DNA from: Candidatus Hodarchaeota archaeon
GTDB taxonomy: Archaea; Asgardarchaeota; Heimdallarchaeia; Hodarchaeales; Hodarchaeaceae
Assembly (NCBI GenBank): GCA_016839665.1
Contig: JAEOTU010000359.1
Location: 1-12,419 of the forward strand
Direction of reading: 5' to 3'
Length of the DNA: 12,419 bases
The notes beneath the pieces are model-generated. The model was given only the letters and a program-made list of their open reading frames with translations. It had not been told where the DNA came from and searched no databases. Positions 1 through 8,163 of this stretch are shown here, in pieces. Within the stretch, counting starts at the first letter, position 1; each line of letters opens with the position of its first letter. A program made the position numbers and the translations under genes.

Positions 1-1302
1 GATAACAATACTGTGTCACACAACACAGCATACAGCAATTCATTTGGGGGAATTTCGCTTTATTATTCTGATGACAACAAAGTTCTTGAGAATAATGCTA
101 CCCATAATTTTGGATTTGGAGTTTGGATTAGTTCTTCATATTACAATATTATTGATAATAACAGTGTTAATAACAATTCTAAAAGTGGAATCGCGCTGGT
201 ACAAGGAGCAAGTGACAACATAATCGCAAATAATACTATTTCAAATAATACCTTATACGGAATCGTAATTAATTCGACCAGTTCGGATAACATCATCACT
301 TATAATGATTTCATAGATAACAATCCAACAGGATCACAAGGTTTTGACGAAGGATATACGATCATTTATCAAAACTACTGGGATGACTGGACCACTCCTG
401 ACAGTGATGGGAACGGTTTAGTCGATGCTCCCTATGGTCTTGAAGGAAATGCATTTAACTTCGATCATTTTCCTTTGACTAATCCAAACACTGGAACACC
501 AATCCATTTCCTTTCAAGTTTCAATATCATTTCCCCCAATGGAGGAGAAATCCTTGCTGGGATGGTAACCTTCAGTTGGATGGAGGCTTTAGACTCATTA
601 CCTCATGATGTAACATACACAGTTTATTTGTCTGTCGATGGTGGAACCACCTGGGTTCTTCTTGCTTCGAATCTCGTAACAACTACTTTCGACTGGGATA
701 CTACCACAGTTAGTGATGGATCCAATTATTTAATCAAGGTTGTTGCCACCTGTTCAGATAATCTAACCATAGAAGATACTTCTAATGCGGTCTTTAGTGT
801 TATTAATACTCCCTCTCACACATTACTTCTTCCAATGGTAACCTATCCAAACGGTAGCGAAACACTTTCTGGAACAGTAACCATTCAGTGGCTAACCGCG
901 ACAGACTCTTTGAATCATGGGGTAACATATGAGGTGTTCTTTTCATCAGATGGTGGAATCACTTGGACCTCACTTGCTTCAGGAATTTCAGGTACTTCTT
1001 ACAGTTGGGTCACTACAAACTTTGCAGATGGGACAAATTACCTTATCAAAGTTAAAGCCACATGTTCCGAAGGTCTGAGTGTAGAAGATATCTCGGATAG
1101 TACCTTTACAGTTGATAACGGTGAACCAACAACCACTGCCCCTACTACTACCACAGAAGAAACAGAAACTATTCCCCCAACCACATCTGAGTCTACAATC
1201 CCCGAAACCTTGACTATTTCTCCTTCTCCTGGAATGACTAGTGCTGTACTAATTTTTTCAATGTTGATCTTTATTGGATTAAGGAAGAAGCAGGGAAAAT
1301 AA
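1..1302 (+). CDS. Surface protein: NosD-like beta-helix, two Ig-like domains, C-terminal anchor (5' partial)
   Basis: The reading frame is open to the first base, so the N-terminus lies upstream; 433 residues are visible. A GTG at 13 is internal to the repeats and is not a credible start. Visible residues 1-150 are Asn-rich beta-helix coils (recurring N-x-I, N-N and G-I patterns) of the NosD/PbH1 kind, closing with NYWDDW (125-130) and a DxDxNGxxD loop (134-142) that resembles a calcium loop. Two Ig/FN3-like domains follow (about 174-268 and 276-373), duplicates of each other, each with a conserved W, an SxDGG turn and one Cys (ATCS). Next come a Thr/Pro/Glu-rich stalk (375-409), PGM (410-412), a hydrophobic segment and a basic end (RKKQGK). 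Inference: an extracellular, membrane-anchored protein for binding or adhesion, probably carbohydrate-related. No catalytic residues could be assigned. The C-terminal tail resembles that of the large protein at 1847-6064. Confidence 0.85.
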   Translation, partial: DNNTVSHNTAYSNSFGGISLYYSDDNKVLENNATHNFGFGVWISSSYYNIIDNNSVNNNSKSGIALVQGASDNIIANNTISNNTLYGIVINSTSSDNIITYNDFIDNNPTGSQGFDEGYTIIYQNYWDDWTTPDSDGNGLVDAPYGLEGNAFNFDHFPLTNPNTGTPIHFLSSFNIISPNGGEILAGMVTFSWMEALDSLPHDVTYTVYLSVDGGTTWVLLASNLVTTTFDWDTTTVSDGSNYLIKVVATCSDNLTIEDTSNAVFSVINTPSHTLLLPMVTYPNGSETLSGTVTIQWLTATDSLNHGVTYEVFFSSDGGITWTSLASGISGTSYSWVTTNFADGTNYLIKVKATCSEGLSVEDISDSTFTVDNGEPTTTAPTTTTEETETIPPTTSESTIPETLTISPSPGMTSAVLIFSMLIFIGLRKKQGK

Positions 1303-1310
1303 ACTAATTC

Positions 1311-1353
1311 AGAGTACTATGCTGAAATAGTACTCTCCTTCTCTCATTTTTTT
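1311..1353 (+). terminator. Hairpin plus T-run terminator after the beta-helix gene
   Basis: A perfect 10-bp inverted repeat (AGAGTACTAT at 1311-1320, ATAGTACTCT at 1327-1336) with a 6-nt loop starts 8 bases after the stop codon. A pyrimidine-rich stretch follows and ends in seven T (1347-1353). The T-run is about 10 nt from the stem, farther than in a classic intrinsic terminator. Archaeal termination depends mainly on T-runs, so the hairpin may instead stabilise the 3' end or be a protein-binding site. Confidence 0.6.
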
Positions 1354-1381
1354 CCAATGTCGTAATGGTACGGATTAAAGC

Positions 1382-1699
1382 ATGGAAGACTCTTTTACTC
1401 AGAGGGTTAAAAGTATCATAAAGGAAATCCCTAAGGGAAAGGTTGCTACGTATGGACAAATCGCTACTTATGCTGGTAATCCCCGCGCTGCACGACAGGT
1501 GGCGTGGATCTTACATTCCTCATCTCGAAAAGATGATTTGCCGTGGCAAAGAGTGATCAATAGTAAAGGGAAAATCTCCTTACCTCGGATGGGAGGATAT
1601 GAACATCAAAAAGAATTATTGGAGAAAGAAGGGATAATTTTCGATGAAAATGATAAAGTTGACTTCAAACGCTTTCTTTTTAGCATAAATGATTTATAG
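1382..1699 (+). CDS. atl: Alkyltransferase-like (ATL) DNA-repair protein
   Basis: This 105-residue protein has the DNA-binding fold of O6-alkylguanine-DNA alkyltransferases, but the acceptor motif PCHR reads PWQR, with Trp at residue 55 in place of the reactive Cys. It therefore should not transfer alkyl groups. Family knowledge: ATL proteins bind O6-alkylguanine, flip it and channel the lesion to nucleotide excision repair. Other visible marks are GKVATYGQIA with the nucleotide-rotating Tyr24, the recognition helix NPRAARQV with the arginine finger at R38, and the G-G-Y-x-H-Q-K segment after the pseudo-active site. Length is normal for stand-alone ATLs. The ATG at 1382 matches the family's usual N-terminus, though no strong ribosome binding site precedes it. 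It lies between two surface-protein genes with spacers on both sides, so it is probably transcribed alone. Confidence 0.92.
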   Translation: MEDSFTQRVKSIIKEIPKGKVATYGQIATYAGNPRAARQVAWILHSSSRKDDLPWQRVINSKGKISLPRMGGYEHQKELLEKEGIIFDENDKVDFKRFLFSINDL

Positions 1700-1782
1700 G
1701 ATAAAAGTTTGAAGTTTTAACCTTCATAATAAGAAAATCGAGTTTTCAGAACTTATACATTGTAGCTTATTTTTGATAAGCA

Positions 1783-1810
1783 AAGGAATTTAAGATAAAA
1801 CAATTTCCTT
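1783..1810 (+). promoter_or_regulatory. Candidate promoter of the PPC-repeat protein gene
   Basis: A TATA-like TTTAAGATAA lies at about 1789-1798, which would place a transcription start near 1818-1822, just before the ribosome binding site. It is flanked by an inverted pair AAGGAA (1783-1788) and TTCCTT (1805-1810), a possible operator. Just upstream, GCTTAT-TTTTG-ATAAGC (1765-1781) forms a short hairpin that could end the preceding transcript or bind a regulator. All of this is by eye. Confidence 0.35.
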
Positions 1811-1830
1811 ACTCAGAATATTTTAAACTT

Positions 1831-1835
1831 GGAGG
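1831..1835 (+). promoter_or_regulatory. Ribosome binding site GGAGG that decides the start of the PPC-repeat protein
   Basis: GGAGG lies 11 nt before the in-frame ATG at 1847. A TTG at 1829 opens a frame six codons longer but overlaps this element, so it cannot use it. The ATG also gives a cleaner signal peptide. Confidence 0.65.
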
Positions 1836-1846
1836 AAAAATGGAAT

Positions 1847-4800
1847 ATGTACTTAAAGACCAAATCAGCTCTATCATTATTAATCTTAGGTTTAGTGATA
1901 ATTCTACCATTTCTAGCATTGCCTATTCCTTTAGCTCTAGATGAACAAGGAGATAGGATTCCTATCGATAATACTTCAAAGGATTTCTTTAGTGTTGATT
2001 CAGATGACGAGAAAAACACAGCTTCTACACCCATGGAGGTAGAGGAGCCTAATGCAAAGATGGATGTTTACCTTCCAATAATACTACCAACTAAGTTAAC
2101 AAATGGCACTTGGCTGTATGCTGGGCCAATATATAGTGGTGGAAAACATTACTATGTCTTAGAGGATGTCCCATTTAACAGTGCGAATTATTTAATTCAA
2201 GGATTTGAGTGGCAGCCAAGTTCAATGAACATAAATGTCTATGTCAAGTTCAATGCCATCCCCACAACCTCAGATTATGATTATATCAGTGCAACAGGGA
2301 ATCAATATGAAAGAATTGATATTCCTTTTCCAAAGGATGATGAATACGGTGACCTATACATTATGGTCTATTGTGTTGCTGGTTCTGGATATACCTCGGT
2401 ACGAGCACACTATGTGAGTGACGGTAATGGCTGCTGGAGAACTGCGGATTATGTGGCTACTCCGACATTCGGTAGTCCTGCTATACAGGTGTCATCTTCT
2501 GTAGATGATACTGATCTAAATGATGTTTATAGGATATATCTCTTCTCTGGACAAGTCTTAAAGCTTGATTTCGAAACAACACACTACGGAATTGCCATGT
2601 ATCTCTATGATGAAGATCGCAACTTATTAAATTCAGATACATCAGGAATCTGGATGGATATTACGTATACTGTCACTGCTTTTGAGAGTAGTTATTACTA
2701 TATACGATTCAAACAACTTGACACTGGTAAACATGATTATTCAGGAGATTTAAGTGATACAAACTCTGATCCTAACAATAGGTATTCTGCTAGTCCAGGC
2801 CAGATCACTGGTGTAATAAATAATGGTATGACTTCAGGTGATATCAATGACTACTGGTGGTTTTATGCCGATAGTGGTGAAAAGATCACTATAAACATTC
2901 AGATTAACGACCCAGTAACTAGTCCTTATTATGATGCGTTCCTATATTCAAATAATTTCCCAATTGGTGATTCGTGGGTAAAATATGATAATATTGGGAC
3001 CTCACTGGATATTACATACTATTGTGGGGAATATTATTCTTCAGAGGTTCAATCAGGTTCTCAGAATAAGATTTATTTGCGGATTTGGAATGCTGCTCTA
3101 CATTATGGCATGCCTGATGTTGTCGCGGGTTATACAATAACACTTACTCGTAGCTGGGCTGTAGCCAATGATCATATGAGTGCTGCTCCGAGTTATACGA
3201 CTTGGGGTAATAGTACTGTGCCCAAATATGGTGACCTCAACGGAGAAGCAGATAATAACGATTGGTTTAAGATTTCAACAAATGCTGGTTACACCATTAA
3301 AATCGCAGTCAACAATACAGATCCTGTTCCCAATCCTTATCTCGATGGTTACTTGTACGATTCGACTGGTGATTTAGTTAAACAAGATAGCAGCTATAAC
3401 ATCACGATTTCTTATACAGCACGATATACTGGAGATTATTATTTCAGATTATACGAAGCACCAGCACAGTATCATTATGGACATTATACTGGAGCAGCAG
3501 CTTATAGCTGGTACATTTATACAACTGCATTTGATGGTAACGACAATTTCACTGCTGCTGATAGCATAACACCCCCTGAAACTATCTCATCAGGTGTTTC
3601 AACTACCGACTCCGATGATTATTTCAAGTTTGATGTTCCCTCAGGTTATCAAATCTCAGCTACAGGTTCAGCCACTAGCCACCTCGATTTATATCTCTAT
3701 AATAGTAGCAAGACAAAAGTAAGTCCAGATGATACCAGTCCCTGGTCAACTACCTTTCAACACAAAGGAGTTGAGACTGAAACATATTATTTGAGAGTTT
3801 ATAACGTCGCAGGACATATCGCGGCAGACTATGACTTATCTATTGTCTTAAACAAGATAGACAGTGATGGGGATATGGCTGGAGCAACAAGTGTCCCAGT
3901 GGTAACTGGAGGGAATGAAACCAGCTCTGATTCTTTAGGTAGTACTGATATCAATGACTATTACTCATTTGAAGCTAGGGCTGGCGATAAAGTGCTAACT
4001 TCTGTGACTGGCCAAGATGGATATGTCGTTAGGCTTCTGAAGAACGAGAGCAATAGTGAGACTGTTCTAGTGGAAAAAACAATAACTGGCGGAGCACCAG
4101 CGATATTAGAGTACTTTCCACATGATTTCTTCCCTGAAAAGACTTATTATCTCCGAGTCTGTAATCCTGATGGGGCTTATTCAGGATCATATAGCATAAA
4201 CATTACCCTAGTTGAATATGACACAACTGATGGCTATTTAATATACAGCAATGAATTAACAACTGGTCAATCAACAACAGTGTCTGATACATTGTCTTCT
4301 TCGGATGCAAATGATTGGTATCATTTTGTTTTACGTTCAGGAGAACATCTTGATGTTGAGATGACCTCAACTATTGCAGGCTTCGGATTTTTTTCTGGAT
4401 TGTATAGTGAAATCCATCATCAAAACCAAACAAATCAAGCGAACTTTACAAATTACGGCCTACCAAGAGAGTTTTGGATCCAGGTTGTCAATGAAAAAGG
4501 AACGAGCGGATCTTACACTTTGACGATCACCTTAACTTTATTGGATGATGATAATAATGGAGCTCCAGAGATAGCAGAGAGTTTGGTACTGAATACTAAT
4601 TTAGTAGATGGATTATCAGACATGGATATCAATGACTATTATGCTGTTGAAGTTCGATCTGGTTATAATCTAACAGTCCAAGTAAATGCAGATGGTTTTG
4701 CACTCCCAATTTATTGTATCCTGACTGATGATGAGGGTACATGGATTGATTGGGTGAGCTCAAATGGAACATTAATCCACATCAATACTCAGTTGGAACC

Positions 4801-6064
4801 TATAATCGGGTATATCCGATTTTGGAACCCTGGACCATACTATGGCTCTAATTCTACACTTAGTACTGGTCAATACTTCTGGAATGCAACATTAACCAAT
4901 GACGATCTAGATGGAGATTTCTCTACTGCTACTACTGTTACTGGACCAACAAAAATTGTCTCAGATACACTATTCGCGAATACTACAGCAACTCCTAAAA
5001 ACTACTCAGATATTAACGACTATTATAATCTCACGCTTGGACAAGGGGATGTCTTGTCACTCTCGATAACGACAACAGGCGTTTCAGATCCTTGGTTTGG
5101 TGTTTATATCTACGATTCAAGTAAGAACAGGGTATCTAGTGCATCAGGAGCAAGCACTCTTGATTTACTCTTCAACGTGGGTTCTGACGCAGGACTCTAT
5201 TATATCCGCCTATATAACATAGCTCTTGATGCAGGATCTTATCAAATGGCGTTAGCAGTCTATACTGATGATGATTCCTATTTTGCTGGAGCAACACCGA
5301 TAACAGTAGGCCATCAGACAGCAGATTCGCTGAGTACATCCGATGCCGTTGATTATCACTCTATTCATCTCGAACCTGGATGGCGGATGAAAGTTAACGC
5401 AACACTAACGGGAACAGCTCCAGATGTCGATTTACTGATCTTTGACCCGACTTATGTGGATGTAGTGGGTGATTTAACTGGTACAACTTATATTGAGGTT
5501 GAATTCAGCGCAGAAACATCTGGCACATACTACATCAACTTCGTTAACACAGGTGCCAACGATGTCAATTATGACTGGTGGGTCCATGTATATGAAGACG
5601 AAAACGGTCTCTTCTCAACCGCTACTACTATCACAGATGGTGAACAAACAGATAGCGTTCAGGAGTTAGATAGATATGACTACTTCACCTTCACAGCCAC
5701 AGCAGGAGAAGCTATAACCATAACATGCTCTCTTTCTAATTTAAACCTTGAACTATATCTTTATAACTCAACAGAAGGACTGATTGACTCTGACGCTACT
5801 GGCCCTGGTCTAGCGGTAACTTACACACCAATAGTTTCGAGTACTCTTTATATTCTCTTTTTAAATTCGAACAGTGAAACTGGAAGTTACACGTTCACGG
5901 CAAGTGGTATTGGAACACCCACAACTACAACAACCACGACTACGACAACAACCACAACTACCACTACGACAACAGCAGGAGCACCTGGTTTTCTTTTGAT
6001 CCCTCTAGTTTGTGGAATATTTACGATCAGTCTTGCGGTCGTCATGAAAAGGAAAAAGCGATAA
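1847..6064 (+). CDS. Large secreted PPC-repeat surface protein with poly-Thr stalk and PGF-type C-terminal anchor
   Basis: 1405 residues. The signal peptide (1-30) is MYLKTKS followed by a long hydrophobic core. Residues 70-220 form an unrecognised beta-rich region. Ten tandem PPC-like (bacterial pre-peptidase C-terminal) beta-sandwich domains follow. Each opens with an anchor like D-x-N-D-Y/W at residues 223, 332, 469, 588, 701, 820, 927, 1055, 1166 and 1275 (spacing 107-137), continues with a glycine turn (SGE, AGD, SGY) and a LYLY-type strand, and closes with YYLRVYN-like strands. Acidic linkers (DSDGD, DDDNNG, DDLDGD) suggest calcium binding. The end has 18 consecutive Thr (1359-1376), APGF (1379-1382), a hydrophobic helix (1383-1399) and MKRKKR. 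PPC domains usually trail secreted peptidases; no peptidase domain is visible here. Inference: an elongated, glycosylated, calcium-stiffened cell-surface fibre or binding protein. Its ligand is unknown. Confidence 0.88.
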   Translation: MYLKTKSALSLLILGLVIILPFLALPIPLALDEQGDRIPIDNTSKDFFSVDSDDEKNTASTPMEVEEPNAKMDVYLPIILPTKLTNGTWLYAGPIYSGGKHYYVLEDVPFNSANYLIQGFEWQPSSMNINVYVKFNAIPTTSDYDYISATGNQYERIDIPFPKDDEYGDLYIMVYCVAGSGYTSVRAHYVSDGNGCWRTADYVATPTFGSPAIQVSSSVDDTDLNDVYRIYLFSGQVLKLDFETTHYGIAMYLYDEDRNLLNSDTSGIWMDITYTVTAFESSYYYIRFKQLDTGKHDYSGDLSDTNSDPNNRYSASPGQITGVINNGMTSGDINDYWWFYADSGEKITINIQINDPVTSPYYDAFLYSNNFPIGDSWVKYDNIGTSLDITYYCGEYYSSEVQSGSQNKIYLRIWNAALHYGMPDVVAGYTITLTRSWAVANDHMSAAPSYTTWGNSTVPKYGDLNGEADNNDWFKISTNAGYTIKIAVNNTDPVPNPYLDGYLYDSTGDLVKQDSSYNITISYTARYTGDYYFRLYEAPAQYHYGHYTGAAAYSWYIYTTAFDGNDNFTAADSITPPETISSGVSTTDSDDYFKFDVPSGYQISATGSATSHLDLYLYNSSKTKVSPDDTSPWSTTFQHKGVETETYYLRVYNVAGHIAADYDLSIVLNKIDSDGDMAGATSVPVVTGGNETSSDSLGSTDINDYYSFEARAGDKVLTSVTGQDGYVVRLLKNESNSETVLVEKTITGGAPAILEYFPHDFFPEKTYYLRVCNPDGAYSGSYSINITLVEYDTTDGYLIYSNELTTGQSTTVSDTLSSSDANDWYHFVLRSGEHLDVEMTSTIAGFGFFSGLYSEIHHQNQTNQANFTNYGLPREFWIQVVNEKGTSGSYTLTITLTLLDDDNNGAPEIAESLVLNTNLVDGLSDMDINDYYAVEVRSGYNLTVQVNADGFALPIYCILTDDEGTWIDWVSSNGTLIHINTQLEPIIGYIRFWNPGPYYGSNSTLSTGQYFWNATLTNDDLDGDFSTATTVTGPTKIVSDTLFANTTATPKNYSDINDYYNLTLGQGDVLSLSITTTGVSDPWFGVYIYDSSKNRVSSASGASTLDLLFNVGSDAGLYYIRLYNIALDAGSYQMALAVYTDDDSYFAGATPITVGHQTADSLSTSDAVDYHSIHLEPGWRMKVNATLTGTAPDVDLLIFDPTYVDVVGDLTGTTYIEVEFSAETSGTYYINFVNTGANDVNYDWWVHVYEDENGLFSTATTITDGEQTDSVQELDRYDYFTFTATAGEAITITCSLSNLNLELYLYNSTEGLIDSDATGPGLAVTYTPIVSSTLYILFLNSNSETGSYTFTASGIGTPTTTTTTTTTTTTTTTTTTAGAPGFLLIPLVCGIFTISLAVVMKRKKR
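5921..5974 (+). repeat. Run of 18 threonine codons
   Basis: Eighteen consecutive ACN codons encode the stalk before the membrane helix. All four codons occur (8 ACA, 4 ACT, 3 ACC, 3 ACG), so this is a protein-level homopolymer and not a simple DNA microsatellite. Thr runs of this type are usual O-glycosylated wall-spanning stalks. Confidence 0.9.
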
Positions 6065-6074
6065 ATTCTATTGA

Positions 6075-6126
6075 TTTTCCTTTTTCCACCCTACATCTTT
6101 TTTTCTCCCCTTATTCAATTTTTTCC
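6075..6126 (+). terminator. T-rich archaeal-type terminator after the PPC-repeat gene
   Basis: The 3' flank starting 10 bases after the stop is strongly pyrimidine-rich, with T-runs at 6075-6078, 6081-6085, 6098-6104 (seven T) and 6119-6124 and no strong hairpin. This fits T-run-driven archaeal termination and separates this transcript from the peptidase gene. Confidence 0.5.
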
Positions 6127-6153
6127 AGTAAAATGCTCGTGTTAACTTAACCG

Positions 6154-6162
6154 TTATAAAAG
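6154..6162 (+). promoter_or_regulatory. TATA box of the S9 peptidase gene
   Basis: TTATAAAAG is the best archaeal TATA match in the window. A start 25-27 nt downstream would fall near 6181-6187, leaving a leader of about 25-30 nt that contains the ribosome binding site GGAGAG (6199-6204), 6 nt before the TTG start at 6211. Confidence 0.6.
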
Positions 6163-6210
6163 GAAATAATTCTAAATCGATACCAAGATGAAGCAAATGG
6201 AGAGATTAAT

Positions 6211-8157
6211 TTGACTAATAAGAAGGAAGTGTTACCTTATAATCAGTGGACACCCGTAGTCACACCAGAGGAAGTATTTGAAGATATTACTGCTTTTGGA
6301 CATATGAAAGTTGTTTCAGGTAAAATTTATTGGACAGAGCTTCGTCCATCTGAAGGAGGACGAATAACAGTTGTCTGTCAAGACGAAGAGGGGAAAATTC
6401 AAGATGTTTTACCAAAAGATGTTAACGTCCGGTCAAGAGTTCATGAGTACGGTGGTTTAGCTTTTACTGTCGACGAAAAATACATCTATTACATAAATTT
6501 CCAGTGTCAGCGCCTTTTTCGAAAAATACTTGGTGAAGAATCGTCCCCCATCCCATTAACTCCCGAAAAAAATGCAGATGGATCGCTTGGAAAATATGCA
6601 GCTCCAATTCTTACTCCAGATCGAAAAACCCTAATTTTTGTTTATGAAAAGGAATTCCAAGACCGCGAAAATGAGAATTATATTGCGAAATTAGACGTTG
6701 CTGTGAATGAGATTCAAGAGCCTATGATTATAGTTCAAGGTAGAGACTTTTACTTTGATCCAATTATTTCTCCTAGTGGAACAAAGATTGCGTGGTTACA
6801 GTACAATCATCCAAACATGCCATGGAATTCAACTGAATTGGTACTCGCTGATTGGAACGAACAAGCTCTTCCTGAATCTGAAAAGCTTATTGCGGGAGGA
6901 GATGAAGTGTCTATTTGTGCGATTCGATTTGATAAGAATGACCGACTGTATTTTGTGATGGATGAAGCAAACCAAGCCGAAGAAGATCCAAGAAACTGGT
7001 GGAATCTTTATCGGTATGATGAAGGGTATGTAGAGGCATTGACTCAAGAAATGGCGGAATTTGCTTATCCAATGTGGGTTTTTGGATATTGTGATTGGAC
7101 ATTCTTGCCCAGTGGTCGAATTATCGCAAATTATGAACGAAAAGGACGAGGATTTTTAGCTCTAGTAGATCCGATCACTAAAGTCTTAGAAACCCTCAAT
7201 TCTCCATTTGAAGGTCATATTAATATCCAAGGAATCTCAGAGAATCAAGTTGTTTTTATAGGTTATAGTAATAACAAACCCTCATCATTGGTTAAATTGA
7301 ATCTCCAAACAATGGAGTATGATGTTTTACGAACGAGTTCTCAAGCTATATTATCAGACGAGGATATATCAATCCCCCAATTACTTGAATACCCAACCTC
7401 TGATAGCTCAGTAGCGTTTGGTAAGCTTTATTTGCCCAAAAACAGTCAATATGACGCCCCAGAAAATGACAAACCTCCATTAATTGTAATGGTGCATGGA
7501 GGCCCAACAGCACGAGCTGAAATTTCCTTTTCCTTAGCAAAACAATTTTGGACAAGTCAAGGATACGCAATACTTGACGTTGATCACCGTGGAAGCACCT
7601 CGTATGGAAGAAAGTATCGAGACGCCTTAAGAGATCAATGGGGAGTGATTGATTCACAAGATATTACAGATGGGGTGGACTATTTAGTAAATGAGGGAAT
7701 TGTAGCTCCAAAGATCGCAATAAGAGGGGGAAGTGCAGGAGGTTATGCGGTCCAGCGTGCTCTAACGTTATACCCCGATACCTTCCACGTCGGAGCAAGT
7801 TATTTTGGTATTGGTAATTTAATAACACTTGTGAAATTAACACATAAATTTGAATCTCGCTACATTGATTGGTTGATGGGAACAAAACTACCTGAAGGAG
7901 AAGCTGTGTACAACGATCGAAGCCCAATAAATCACATGGATAAGCTAAAGGCTCCAATGATTCTATTTCAGGGCAAAGACGACAAAATTGTGACTCCAGA
8001 AGTTTCCCGAGAGGTCGTAGAACAGCTTAAACAACGAGGAATTCCTCATGAGTACGTGGAATATGAGGGGGAAAGTCATGGATTCCGAAAAAAAGAAAAT
8101 AACATTGATGCTTTGTCTAAAGAAGCTACTTTCTTTAGAAAAGTTCTGTTTCCTTGA
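6211..8157 (+). CDS. S9-family serine peptidase (acylaminoacyl/dipeptidyl-peptidase-like)
   Basis: 648 residues, no signal peptide, so probably cytoplasmic. Residues 1-400 look like the beta-propeller of prolyl oligopeptidase relatives, with VHEYGG near residue 78 and NWWNLYRYD further on. The C-terminal alpha/beta-hydrolase domain has HGGP (429-432, oxyanion region), the nucleophile in GGSAGG (S508), the acid in GKDDKIV (D591; D590 adjacent) and the histidine in ESHGF (H623), so the catalytic triad is complete. Family role: cleavage of short peptides by removing N-terminal acyl-amino acids or dipeptides, with the propeller excluding folded proteins. The TTG at 6211 is chosen because GGAGAG sits 6 nt upstream and the next in-frame Met is about 31 residues in. 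A well-placed TATA box indicates an independent transcript. It ends 6 bp from a convergent gene. Substrate preference cannot be read from the sequence. Confidence 0.93.
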   Translation: MTNKKEVLPYNQWTPVVTPEEVFEDITAFGHMKVVSGKIYWTELRPSEGGRITVVCQDEEGKIQDVLPKDVNVRSRVHEYGGLAFTVDEKYIYYINFQCQRLFRKILGEESSPIPLTPEKNADGSLGKYAAPILTPDRKTLIFVYEKEFQDRENENYIAKLDVAVNEIQEPMIIVQGRDFYFDPIISPSGTKIAWLQYNHPNMPWNSTELVLADWNEQALPESEKLIAGGDEVSICAIRFDKNDRLYFVMDEANQAEEDPRNWWNLYRYDEGYVEALTQEMAEFAYPMWVFGYCDWTFLPSGRIIANYERKGRGFLALVDPITKVLETLNSPFEGHINIQGISENQVVFIGYSNNKPSSLVKLNLQTMEYDVLRTSSQAILSDEDISIPQLLEYPTSDSSVAFGKLYLPKNSQYDAPENDKPPLIVMVHGGPTARAEISFSLAKQFWTSQGYAILDVDHRGSTSYGRKYRDALRDQWGVIDSQDITDGVDYLVNEGIVAPKIAIRGGSAGGYAVQRALTLYPDTFHVGASYFGIGNLITLVKLTHKFESRYIDWLMGTKLPEGEAVYNDRSPINHMDKLKAPMILFQGKDDKIVTPEVSREVVEQLKQRGIPHEYVEYEGESHGFRKKENNIDALSKEATFFRKVLFP

Positions 8158-8163
8158 TCTTTC

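Noticed and set aside
13..450. Asn-rich coding repeats at the left edge as a DNA repeat or CRISPR-like array
   Set aside because: The periodicity is at protein level (beta-helix coils), with no repeated DNA units or spacers.
1765..1781. GCTTAT-TTTTG-ATAAGC hairpin as a terminator of the atl gene
   Set aside because: Only 6 bp, AT-rich and without a T-run behind it; noted as a possible operator only.
1829..1846. Six-codon upstream extension (TTG start) of the PPC-repeat protein
   Set aside because: The TTG overlaps the GGAGG ribosome binding site, while the ATG at 1847 is correctly spaced from it and begins a standard signal peptide.
6188..6214. Eight-codon frame (ATG at 6188) overlapping the peptidase start
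   Set aside because: Could be called a leader peptide, but no regulatory role is suggested and the ribosome binding site lies inside it, serving the TTG at 6211.
7346..7957. Two open frames on the minus strand within the S9 peptidase gene (7346-7657 and 7664-7957)
   Set aside because: They lie wholly inside a well-supported gene and encode no recognisable motif; they are antisense shadows.
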